Shown: positions 36,071 to 46,963 of the stretch, in pieces
Position numbering within the stretch: position 1 is the first letter of the stretch
Layout: the number at the start of each line of letters is the position of its first letter
Assembly (NCBI GenBank): GCA_030765065.1
Contig: CM060990.1
Coordinates: 282,995,341-283,059,340, forward strand
Direction of reading: 5' to 3'
DNA: 64,000 nucleotides
From: Deroplatys truncata
Lineage: Eukaryota > Arthropoda > Insecta > Mantodea > Mantidae
Position numbers and translations under genes: made by a program
The notes under the pieces: generated by a model
What the model was told of the DNA's origin: nothing
Seen by the model: only the letters and a program-made list of their open reading frames with translations
The model's database searches: none

Positions 36071-38580
36071 GCGTTGTAAAGTTAGTTATAAATGTGAAAT
36101 ACGGGAATTAACAATGTGCAGTAAATAAGTGATTATGGTGATATTAGAAAATATAACAGTTTCAGTCGGGCGTGTATCAAGAGTCAATATGTGAAATTAA
36201 TTAATTGTGACGGTAATAAAACTGTAAAAGCAAATTCTTTTATAAGTGTTATCTTTCAGTAAAAAAATCCGTTCCGTTTACACACCCTGTTCAAGAGATA
36301 TGCTCGACTGAGTAGTAATAATAGCTAGCCGGAGGACAAAGAACCCAAAACTCAAAGTAGTGAAACAATAACAGGCACTCAGCAAAAAGATAACACGAGG
36401 TTACCGCGACAATTTTGAACAATTGAAAAGTTTCACAATGAAGACAGGTATGCTAAACTTTTATTTTACGTTACTGACGAATACTTAATTAGGCTTTGCT
36501 TTTCAGGAATGAAGGGTGCTATGTATGTCTCTGCTAAATTGAGAGTTTGTCACCATTTTGTGTACTGAAAATTTTGGATTTTGCTTTGGGCATTGGAAAT
36601 TATTTGGTTTGATATGTTATGCTGCAGTGTAATTGCTTTGACGTGTACTGTGTTTAACTTCCTTTGACTTCCAGGAATGATATGTGAAAGTGTTAATTTG
36701 GTAATGATGTGATTTGTCCTGTTGCATTCTTTTGGTTTGATTTTGTGTTTCATTATGATGCTGTGATCTTTCTTTGCAGAAATTGCTGCATAACTTTTGT
36801 GTGTTTGTGAGGTTATGTGAGTAGTATATAGAAGATTTGCCTCGGTGGGAGTGCCAAAAAGTAACCCTGATGATGTTAGTGAGATGTGACGAGTTAATGT
36901 CAGCTTCGATGGGATAGCTATAATGTACCCTTGAAGTTTGCATGTTTGAGTTTACAGGAGGGCTTACATGTACCTGTAAATTCGATGTGATGAGTCGAGA
37001 GATGTTTTGCTTATTGGTGTTGCTGAAGCGTGACCAGTATAGCGTGTGTGATGTATTCACAAAAGAGAGTAAATGCAATGAGAATATTTTTTTGAGTTTA
37101 TGCAACAAGTTTTAGTACCATCTATTTTCCAGTTAAATCTTGATTTGGTAGATGTGGATGCAACAGTGCAATGCTATGTTATTTGTGTCATTCCCGAGGT
37201 GTTAATGTGATTTGTTCATTTTATGCCTATGTCAGGTATCTCTGATTTTGCAGCTAGTTGAATGAGACCTGTCAGTGAAGATATTTATTTTCTCGGTGAT
37301 TACTGTGTATGACGACGTTGAGAACTAGGATGACGATGATGGAAATGATGATGATAATGATCATAACGAGGAGGATAAAGATAGTAATGTGAAGGAGAAT
37401 TTGTTTTATTGAGAGTAAAGCATGAGTATTTGTAATTGGAAGCATTTAATGAGGTGCAAATTTTGACGCATGTAGTAATGTTTACAGTAGCTTTGGGAGT
37501 TATTCAAGTGAATGTTTTGTATTATTTGAGCCATGGTTAGTATGAATGATTTTGTTTCATTGTCATGAATGTATGAATGATAAGTGCACGTATTCATTTT
37601 GTGAGTTAGTTGTACCAGCTGGTCAGATTTAATATTGGGATACAAAATAATTTGCTATATTTGTATTGTGTTATTATGTGTAGACAATGAATATCATTGA
37701 CATAATACTCATATATTCTGGCCGTTTCATCTTTCTTTACTTTGATTCTTAAACATTTATTGTAAACTTTTGGCCTGTACCCCTTTGAAAAGTTCAGTTT
37801 TTATATCAATATGTAATAATTTTTTTCCTTTTCTAAGTACTAAAATTGAATGTTTGTAAATTTTTGCAAAATTTGTGGCATTTTCTATTCATATTCTTTT
37901 AAATGACATACTATTTTCTTCTTTTATGTATACTGATCTTTTGGGAGCACAAGTTATACATGTTTGTAATTCATGTTATAGTGATTTTGCTGGTTCGGGA
38001 GCTCGAGTGTCCAGAGTAGTGACCCCGCTGTACAGAGACATGCCAGAGGCTGCATATATATACACCATGGAGAGCTGCTGCCAGTTAACTACACTGCATG
38101 TGGCAAAAAGAGCCACTGTTCGGGGGGCAATCCAAGTCAGCGATTGCTCCTCACATCATCAGCGACTTGCATCAACAGTAAAAATTCTGCGGCTGAAACT
38201 ACGTCGTTGTGGGTGATATGATAATTCCATCCATAAACAGATACGTGAAGACTTGGTGCAGTGTAGTGTGGGTGTAACAGTGGCAGCAAGGTATAATGTA
38301 CGTGTGCGGGGTGCATTCAAATAGCCAAGATAACATTTTAATAAATATCGTCGGTGGCACTCGAGACTCCATTATGTTTGTATTCGCTTCACATACATGT
38401 TTCAGTTGTTTAACTTCTTCTTTGAGAGACATTTCTGCTCCAGCACACCTTTGTAAATATCCAGATATTGTTTGTTTTAATAATTTTGTGAAATATGTCA
38501 TTTTTTCTGTAATTCTGTGTAAAAAAAACAAAATCCTTCTTGCTTCGACGGGGACGTCGATTTGGGCAGCCAGGGGGAGA

Positions 38581-39032
38581 TGTGGCATGTGGTGTGGTAA
38601 TAAATTTGTTATATTTGTGGTTGGCATCATTATATGTGACTGTTTAAGTTGGTAGCTCAGACCGGAATGATGTAATGGGAGTGGGGGGAAAACCGGTTCC
38701 TCAGTAGTAGCGTCTGACGCTAAGAGAGTGTCTTGGAACGCAGTGAACAGTGCAAATGCCAGAGTGGGACGCTCCGTCAACAGCAGAAGGTATTCTGTAT
38801 CTTTCTTTATCCTCAATATAATTAATAATCCAAATTAACACTATGTAGATTATTGAAGTAGTTAGCTCCTTCTATCCTTCCACACCATGATCTAGATATA
38901 TTTTTAGGAATTTTCAGGTATTTCGGAGCTTAGTTGAACTCGCCCCTGTCGGACCTCGTGTAGTTTGTGATGTGCTTGATAACAGGTACCTCGCTCTACC
39001 CGTGAGCTAAAGAAAATGTAGAGGTTTCGACA
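38581..39032 (+). repeat. 3' LTR of the LARD-like element
   Basis: The downstream long terminal repeat, preceded immediately by agggggaga at 38,572-38,580. A minus-strand open frame of 205 codons (38,199-38,816) runs from the interior into this LTR but has no recognisable domain, and I regard it as chance. Confidence 0.88.
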
Positions 39033-39261
39033 ATACATCGCCTGTGAAACCTTATGAAACCCTTGTCAATCCTTGTCAATCAAGTTTGCCAGATGACAAG
39101 CACTTAGAAACGCGGACTTCTTTGGCGGCAACGTACCGACAAAGGCGGCGATGTATCAAAAACATGTGTAACATAATTATGTAGTCATTTAAGATAATAG
39201 GCCAATACGGCTCATTAATTTTTGGCATTCCCTTTGTCCTCAACTCCTCTATCCGCAGGAG

Positions 39262-40370
39262 TGTCGTTTAGATTGGGTTGGACCCGGTGGGGCAGTGGTT
39301 CCCGATACCCATGCGAGATTGGGGACGGTAGTCTTAGTAGTCTTCTTTTTTGGGTTGGCGCACGTAAGTGACATATCCACTTCCACCCTGTAATGCGGGC
39401 CGGATTAGGCAACCAGATGCCGACCCAAGGGAAGAGCTCTCGGGAGTGGGAGTGTTCTCACTCGGATGATGTCCATCTTCTAGGGTCACGTGGAGGCATA
39501 GTCCGCTGGTGCATCAAGTCCTCAACTCCCCTGATTGCGGACGTCTGGGCGGTTTTCCGTCCCGGCGGGGCTGTGAGACGCCTGAAGGTCCTCCGGTATC
39601 TCCCTGGATAGCCGGTAGACAGTTGCTAGATTGCTGTTGGCCCCAACGAGGTTCTTCGATAGTCCTCCCTTTTGGAGATGACGCGCGTAAGTGGCGTATC
39701 CACTTCCGCACTATAATGGGGGGCTGTGTTAAGAAATCAGATGCCGGCCCAAAGGAAAAACCTTTCGGAAGTGGGAGTGTCACTGTGATGACGCCTTCCC
39801 CCCAGAGTCACGTGGGAGCAGTCCCCTGGTGCTTCATGTCCTCAACTCCCCCGTAAGGGGCGTTCTGGCCCCTTCAGCTGTCGTGGTGCGGGCGCTGCGG
39901 TCCCTGAGCACTCGTGGTTCTTCTAATGTTACTAGAAGTACGCTGGGCCAAACATCCGAGCCCCACCCGTAGGTATATGGTTCGGATTGTGTTGGACTCG
40001 GCGGCGCAGTGGTTGCCGCTACCCATGGGAGATTGGGGACGTCTGGACGGTTATGAGACGTTTAGGTAGGGTTATGAGACGCCCCAAGGTCCTCCGGTAC
40101 TGCCTTGGATAGCCGGTAGACAGTTTCTAGATTGCTGTCGGCCCCTCGAGGTCCTTTGGCACTCATCCGCTTTTTGAGGTTGACGTGCGTAAGTGGGTAT
40201 CCACTTCTGCCCTGTAATGGAGATGCCGGATTAAAATTTTCAGGTGCCGGCCCACAGGAAAAGCTTTCGGGGTGGGAGTGTCACTCGGATGACGCCCTCC
40301 TCCCAGGGTCACGTGGGGGCATAGTCTCCCGCTGTCTCATGACCTCAAATCCTTATAGGTCTCCTACTAC
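39262..40370. repeat. GC-rich higher-order repeat island
   Basis: Blocks recur in changing order. The segment gtaagtg-c-tatccacttc lies near 39,366, 39,687 and 40,190. The segment ggatagccggtagacag lies near 39,606 and 40,108. The segment acccatg-gagattgggga lies near 39,308 and 40,020, and gggtcacgtggg-gcat recurs. The spacings (about 321, 501, 503 and 716 bp) do not fit one simple period. The base composition is far richer in GC and CpG than its surroundings. Open frames here are repeat by-products. It could be the repeated 5' region of an unseen LINE or a separate satellite. Confidence 0.7.
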
Positions 40371-41744
40371 CTTATAATTGATAATGTGGCTTTGAAGCAG
40401 AGTGGTCTGGATGAACAATCCTGGAATAGTACAAACTAGTTACTACCGTTGCATTTTCACATTCATATTTACTCCCCCCCATGCACACAATGTGTAAGGT
40501 AAATAATTATGATTGTTTCAAGGACGTTTCGAAAAGTCCATTCCCTTCTTTATTACATATATTTTTCATACAATATATCAGCAAAGCTCTCAACATTGAT
40601 GAATCGAGCTAAAAGTAGAAAACATATTCTTTATATTGGTGAACCTAACTGGTAGTACACAACAGAATGCTATTTTATTATAAAACCCCTGTCACTTACT
40701 GCTTTAAATGCTTCTATGACTTATGTTTTTATCCTGAACAATTCTTCCAGCTTTCGGTTATAACTTTATACTGTCGTAAATCTCATACGTCTATGTGTTG
40801 TACGAATCCTCTTGTTTTTGGAGGAATGATTTGAGTCACAATTCGTTTGTGTAACATCCTTGTTATTTCCTTGTCATTAGAGGTGGCATTATCAGTGTGT
40901 CTACTCTTTGTCTGTAACACTCCAGGAGCATGTGAAGGTAAGATCAGATGACACGTGACTAATCAGTACGCTTAACCTGCTAGCTCAAGACTGGAATAAG
41001 TGAAAATTTCAAATCACCATAACTCTCGACAGAAGAAAAAGCTAGCGGAAAGACTTTTACCAAGTTTAATCAACCAAAAATCCATCAATTTACGGTTTTA
41101 GCAACAAACTGAGCCTGACAATTTTGGATACTTCCTTTGCGAGGAGAAGCATTCAAAAGAAAGCGTGGATGAACAAAACTGAGCACAAGAATTCGAGAAA
41201 TGGAAGTAGAAAACATGCTGATCTTAGGCATTAATCGAATGATGTAATGCATGATACCGAGGCCCAGAAGTAAAGAAACTGGTTTTAAAGACTGGGTGGT
41301 AGCATTAATGACGAACTGCTTTTACACTGAAACGAACTCTTCTGTTCCTATGGCAAGCTTTGTTTGTGTTCTTCTGTATTTTGGGGTCAATAAATTGAAT
41401 ATCCGTATCATTTATGTTTTGTTTATTCAAGATTCACATGCCTAATTACTTCAATCTTTTGTTGTAATCTCGACAAACTTAATGGCATACATCCCTCTTG
41501 CACTGAAATGAGCCATCTCTGTCCATGGGTGACATTACAAAATACGTTTCAAAGAAGATTAACTATCTGTTTCCAAAGTTTGTAGTTCTAATTTAGAAAC
41601 AGGTATATAAATAACTGTGAACCAGAAGGTTGTATAGAAAAACAGAAACACGTTATTATATGAAGCACAGGATAAACAGTATTTCGGGCCGAGTACGGTC
41701 CTTCCTCAGGAGTAAAACTAGAGATTCCTCCCAGCACTAATGTT

Positions 41745-41764
41745 TACACACACACACACACACA
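41745..41764. repeat. (CA)n microsatellite
   Basis: A perfect CA run of about 20 bp. Confidence 0.9.
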
Positions 41765-42865
41765 GAGACAAACACACATTTATATACCTAATATACTATA
41801 TAAACCGCCGCTGCAGAATGATTGTCTGTCATCACTTAGCCATTAAATTCTTAATACAAATATTATGTAACTTCCATATTTACGCAAAGCCAAGTAAAGA
41901 AATCTATTATACTGAACATTGTTAGTAAGTGATTACATTCAACTTTTAGTATTCACTATGAAAATCGATGGAGTATACTTCTGGCTATCACTTATTTATC
42001 TGTATCAGAAAAACACTCAGGTGCCTGGTGAATATATGCAACCTGCAAATAATTGTGAAAACTGTTGACTTTTGAATAATACCTGTCACCGCAGCCGCGC
42101 TCGCTAAGGTAGTTAGCTTTGATGTTCCGTGGTGCAGGGGAATGAGCGCTCAAATTTCATCTCGGGCATTGGTGTTTGTATCTGTGCATGGCCATGAATA
42201 AAACCGAAAAAATACACAAAAAACAACATATAATTAAAAAGTGAAACTAACTTAACTTGATCACGAGTTGGATGGCTCATGCGCGCATGATAATCGCATT
42301 TTGAGATCGCGTATTCGATTTCAATTGGACCCGTTACCCTGAACTTCGTTTTCCTTGTGATTTTTCCAGGTCGATAGGCGAATGATGGGGTGGATCATGT
42401 ACTACCTATCCATTATTTCTTCTCATTTCTTTACCATTCACCTTTAATGGTTGCAGGTTCTGGCACGATGATCATTGCTGTGTGGCGCATGCGGTGGATG
42501 TGCTTTAAGGAGAGTACCGTTTCGTCCCTGGAAACTTCTGTCCGAACCTGTCCGCCCGGATAGGAGAAGCATCGAGAGGGCTTCCGGGGGAATTCTCAAC
42601 CTGGAAACGTTAGGGACCTCGCTGCGCTGAACTTGTGATCTTTAGGTATATCTGCCTTTCGTACTCTCTCGTCTCATCCGTTCCTCTGGAAGGTTTATTT
42701 TGACAGTAGACCTGGCCTGGCCTGACCTGAAGTCGTCCTATACTTCTACGTTCTAATCCCAACCCTAAGATACCTTGGTTCACTTCGGACTGTAAATTAA
42801 CTGAAGTTGGGGCAGTCAGTGCAACAATAAGGGGAATGTAACGTTGAAACGCGAACACTTGTTTG

Positions 42866-42866
<1 letters not shown>

Positions 42867-42898
<32 letters not shown>
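42867..42898. repeat. (TA)n microsatellite
   Basis: A perfect TA run of about 32 bp. Confidence 0.95.
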
Positions 42899-42899
<1 letters not shown>

Positions 42900-43559
42900 G
42901 ATGATTAATTCCTGTAACACACCACAGGAAGTTGTAGAGTGGACGTAGTACTTCAAGTTTTGATAAAGAAAGCATTTCCGAAAATGTCGTTTCAGTACTA
43001 TATAGTTGACAAGTCACATAGTTAAAATCTCCCTCTTCTGTAGGCAAAACACATTAACGGACGGCAACGTCTTCAGTCACCTGAATTCATGTGTGATGCT
43101 TCCAATCTACTGAGCTTCAAACTTCAGGTCAGTTGGTACTTAGCTACGACTGAAGGCAGTCCGCTGTTTACAATCCAATAAGCTTCGGGGTTCATGTGAC
43201 TTGCTATTGTGTTGTTGGTGCACATAATCCCTTGTTTACAATCTGGTGTGCCTCGAACTACACCTCACTTACTATTCAGTCTTTGTTGCATATCGCCATT
43301 TGTTTACAATAAGGGGCGTTTTGAACTTCACGTCAGTTGCTATTCAGTCGTTGCGGAAGACAGAACCGTATAGTTGAATACACGTTTGCCGAGGACACCG
43401 ACATGTTATTTCACGACGTAGCTGCAAGTAGTGGTAGAGTTGTGTAACGTCTGCATTCTGAATGTTTTCCACACTGTGTCGCTCCATTACACTCCACTTT
43501 TTGCCCGATTAGAGCAATGACTTGGAGAAACAAGAGCCTTCAGAATTAATATAACCCAC

Positions 43560-44345
43560 TGTGGTGCTCCATGGACAAATTGCACTTGATGTTGAAGATC
43601 GATTCTTCATCGGATTGAAGAGAACTCGTCGACGATTACTCGCTCCGTTGTAGTAATATGAGTGTATCTCAGTGTATTCTTTATGACCAGTAGCTTCGCC
43701 GCATCACCCCCAGAAGATAGAGGCAATAGGTCCGAGATATTTTGTAAACGTGTAAATTACTGTGTAAGGTTACTTCACCGTTGTGTGGATTCTCCCAGTT
43801 ATTTCTGCTAGTCTATTTACGGATGAAGCAGATTTCACCTGGGAAGGCGTTTACAACATTTAGAATGTCACATTTGGATGAAGAATATCCTCGTGCCATA
43901 AGTTCTCATGGATTTCAGCAACGGTTGGACACCAATGTATGGGCTAATATGATTGATGATTGTCTATCTGCGTCTTACCTTCTACCAGGCCGCCTAATAA
44001 GTACGACGTACTTGGCCTTCCTGCATGAAGTATTGACACAGGTCTTGGAAGATTAATGGATGTTCATTTGTCAGAACATGTGGTTCCAACATGATCTTGT
44101 AACAGCATACTTTTACCATGAGACGTCCAACAATATCTCAATCAAGCATGCACGGACAGGTGGATAGGTCGCGATGGACACCACGATCGCTAGATCTAGC
44201 TGCTGTTGACCACTCAAATGGGACCACATTAGAGGCCTTGTTTATAAGACTCCTTTAGATTCGGAAGAAGACTTGGCTGGACGAGTTCTGGTTCCAGCAG
44301 AAACGATTCAGCGCACACAGGTATTTTTATAGCTTTGTACGAATA
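43560..44345 (+). pseudogene. Heavily decayed DD41D-like transposase
   Basis: The readable part is FTDEADFTWEGVYNI, which holds the first catalytic aspartate, at about 43,812. It is followed by QQRLDTNVWANMIDDCLSAS with YLLPGRL at 43,909-44,005, MWFQHD with the second aspartate near 44,078, and WDHIRGLVYKTPLDSEEDLA near 44,222. These match the core of the insect mariner-like family represented by elements A, C and D. Several frame changes and stops separate the pieces, and no TIRs are visible. It is an old relic, more diverged than the other copies in the window. Confidence 0.75.
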
Positions 44346-46613
44346 CTTCCTTTGGAGGTACATTGTTTGTAAGAGACTTCAGGTTCGCCAAATCGAGTAG
44401 CGTTTTTAGAGGTGCAGGTAAAGCGGAAATTTGGATCCTGATACTTCATCCTGTTATTTGTGCAGTATCGAAACGAAATATTTCCGGACGTGGGTTACTT
44501 TTCAAAACCTGATCCACTAAGCATCCTCTACAGCCGATATAAGTGTATAATAAGAATTCTGCATCATCCCGTATAGTAACGTGTGTCAGTGATGAGGAGA
44601 TGCAGTAGTTTGTTGAGAGTTTGACTGTAAGTTCTACACGACATGACCTATTAAAGTTTCTCCAAAAGCTTTCCCTGCGTCACTATGTGGTTAAGTTGAC
44701 TCTCAGATGGAGCTCTGAAATTTTTATAAAAGGTTTATCAGAGTTTTATTACCGAACGTATTTCATACACATTGCCTGAAGTTAAGGGTAATCGTTTATA
44801 AAATGTAGCGTAAAAGTAATTGCATTAAAAGCCCTGAAAGTTCAAAATGGGTGTTAAACATTAATGGACATAAGGCTGTGTTTTGAAAAACTGGTACTTT
44901 ACTATATTATTTTAATGCTTTAAATAGTACTGAATAGTGTAACAATGAAATAAACTACAACTTTTGAACCACATCCAGCTGGTTGTATTTAAAATAAGCA
45001 TTCATAAATTATAACTAATGCGGAAATGTACCAAAAACAAATTATTCTACACGCACTGGTTGGAGGTCCAGACAATGGAATTTTATTACCCATTCAATAA
45101 GAGTTTATTACTTGTGAGAGAATCATGGTGAGGGGCTTACTTTGGACAGATAGGCAAACAGTTTTTATAATAACATGATCTGAGTTCCTAAATTAGCAAG
45201 CCTTTGTGTTAAAATGGCATATAAAAATTTACAATAAATAATGCGGTTCAACTATAAGGTTTCAAAACAAGAGCACGGGATGTACATATATATTAACACT
45301 CCAAAATGTGTGAATTTTTAAATGAAACAATGGAAATATATAGCACCTGGAGCTTTCGAATATTGAAAGTAATATTTATTAGAAAGTGACCTACTGTTTA
45401 GATACGACACCGCGGTATAACAGTGCGTTCAGAGCTCCATATCGTTCGCTAGAAGTAAGGGACCCAGAGGTGAAATTTCTAAATGTTGCAGTTTTGTCCA
45501 AGTGTTTTCAAAATTTTGTCACATACTCGACCACTACAATTATAAACGTGCTTTAATTTTCATGTAGTTATTTTTAATACTTTTTGAGCAAAAATTATAT
45601 TTAGCTTTAATTATGCTAATTAATCGTATGTTCCACATGATGTAGAAATTGTAATTGTGAAAAAATAAAAATACTACAACATTATTTAAATAGTAGTGTA
45701 CACAAATAGCGTACAGAACTTTATTAACTGCTCTAGGTCTCTCAAAAATATTTAAAACAGCATAATATATATTTTTTAACAATTTAACATAGAAGTCAAA
45801 TTAATTGCCATATCTTGAGCAGCTTAAAAGTATGGCAAAAGTCATATGCCAATTTTTTAAAGTTCATTCTCTCTGAGCTTGTACTGAACATTTGAATATG
45901 ATTGTTTACAAACCACATCACTTGGAACATTTTAATATATAAAAGTGTAAGAAAAATTAAGGTAGAGCAAAAGGTATTAGAAGCAAATTCTGGCCATTAG
46001 GCCGTGTGCTCTTGGGCATTTAAATGGTCACGTGTTGAAACTTTAAAGTTTTCTGAGAGCAAAAGCCATAGTATGTAACTGAATCTAAAGGACCAAAAGC
46101 ATTTTTGGGCATAAAAGCTAAATTTTTTAAAAGCATGACCAAATTTCAGCTATGAGTACCCATAAGTGACAATTACTTCCTTTGATGGAATATTGGTACT
46201 AAAGATTGAGAATGTCGCATATTTACAGTAAAAACTCATATAGTCGTCACGAATGAAGGCGGTAAATGACATTTGATGCACGGATAGTTACGAGGGGGAA
46301 GAGGTTGCGCAAAGCGGCCGAGAAGCTATCTTGGTTTTAAACGTACGATACGTATCTTACCTGATGCTTCGTTGTTGAATTCTCCATCAGAGTGAGAATC
46401 CCGAAGCTATCTAAATGGAGTGGATTTTCAGATTGAAATTATCAGTTTTCACTCTTAATTAGCAAGCAAGTTTGCACAAACTCACGTTGAGATGGACTAC
46501 GAAACACTGACTTTGACATGAGTATGACATCACAGCGTTTCTGCTGTTGCGCAATCGCCTTTGTTCGTGACGGAGACTCCTGTGTAACTTGAGTGAAAGT
46601 AATTGTAAGAGTA
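44346..46613. other. AT-rich non-coding stretch
   Basis: I see nothing that supports a gene, RNA or transposon in this stretch. The minus-strand frame at 45,540-45,782 lacks domains. Confidence 0.5.
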
Positions 46614-46615
46614 TA

Positions 46616-46961
46616 CAGCCTGGGCCATTTTAGCAGAGACGGTACAATATCTCCAAAACTAAGCGTTGTAGAAAGAAATGTCTTGAATAATGTTGCTTGA
46701 TATTATGTAGGAAAGTAAGTCCATTATTCGTGTTTTGTTTGGAGGACGTTATGCTAGCCATTTTAGGGTCAATTTAATTTTTTTAAAATGGGAACCTACA
46801 ATTGGGGTCAAATTAAGTTGGCCCTAAAATGACCTCCAAATGAAACACGACTAATGGCATTTACTTTCTCCCATAATATCAAGCTACATCTATTCAAGGC
46901 ATTTCTTTCTACAACGCTTAGTTTTGGAGATATACAGTCTCAGCTTAAATGGTCCACCCCG
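46616..46961. mobile_element. Palindromic MITE with TA duplication
   Basis: The 346-bp unit is an almost full-length inverted repeat. It runs from cagcctgggccatttta at the left to a right end that reads cggggtggaccattta in reverse. It is flanked by TA at 46,614-46,615 and 46,962-46,963. The arms include gaaagaaatg-cttgaata and ccattttagggtcaa segments. No coding region is present. The TA target and CAG-like tip suggest a Tc1/mariner-type source. Confidence 0.88.
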
Positions 46962-46963
46962 TA

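Larger units (their letters stand above)
34088..39032 (+). mobile_element. LTR element with apparently non-coding interior (LARD-like fossil)
   Basis: Two direct repeats of about 453 bp (34,088-34,541 and 38,581-39,032) begin tgtggcatgtgg and end cgaca. A polypurine tract (agggggaga) lies directly before the second. The host bases atac are duplicated on both sides (34,084-34,087 and 39,033-39,036), and the sequence beyond them resumes the interrupted arm of the foldback-like element. The interior of about 4 kb shows no gag, protease, reverse transcriptase or integrase on either strand. This is the layout of a large retrotransposon derivative moved by another element's proteins. LTR divergence is roughly 5% by eye, so it is younger than its host repeat but not fresh. 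Confidence 0.88.
26094..39250. mobile_element. Large foldback-like inverted-repeat element
   Basis: The left arm (about 26,094-28,010) is the reverse complement of a right arm in two parts, about 32,585-34,087 and 39,033-39,250, split by an LTR element. The tips pair as aggaaaaagggaatgcc (26,104-26,120) against ggcattccctttgtcct (39,224-39,240). Matching segments along the arms include the 125-bp subrepeats, a CA/GT microsatellite and the cctccgacatcgaggt block (27,764 against about 32,785). Without the two younger insertions the element would be about 6.8 kb. No coding region of its own is visible, so it looks non-autonomous. I cannot define a target-site duplication. It could be a foldback element, a very large MITE relative, or a decayed Polinton-type element whose genes are gone. 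Confidence 0.75.
40371..43559. other. Non-coding stretch with microsatellites
   Basis: No gene recognised. It holds (CA)n at 41,745-41,764 and (TA)n at 42,867-42,898. Two faint tRNA-like or SINE-like heads may lie near 42,110-42,190 (gttccgtggtgcaggggaat) and 42,265-42,330 (ggatggctcatgcgcgcatg, then gcgtattcgattt), but neither can be confirmed by eye. Confidence 0.4.

Noticed and set aside
36617-37108. A 163-codon minus-strand frame inside the LTR element
   Set aside because: It opposes the element's orientation, is of low complexity (rich in N, T, H and S) and lacks any gag or pol signature.
38199-38816. A 205-codon minus-strand frame entering the 3' LTR
   Set aside because: It crosses the LTR boundary against the element's direction, and part of it also appears in the other LTR. 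It is a shadow of the repeat.
26094-39250. Interpretation of the large inverted repeat as a Polinton with lost genes
   Set aside because: The tips begin with AG, as Polintons do, but there is no clear 6-bp target duplication and no Polinton gene in the interior, so the foldback-like label is safer.
39509-39856. A 115-codon frame in the GC-rich island
   Set aside because: Open frames occur on both strands through the GC-rich repeat. It has no domains and the units are not in frame with each other.
42110-42330. Two tRNA-like or SINE-like heads
   Set aside because: Only weak A-box or B-box resemblance and no second copy in the window to confirm a family.
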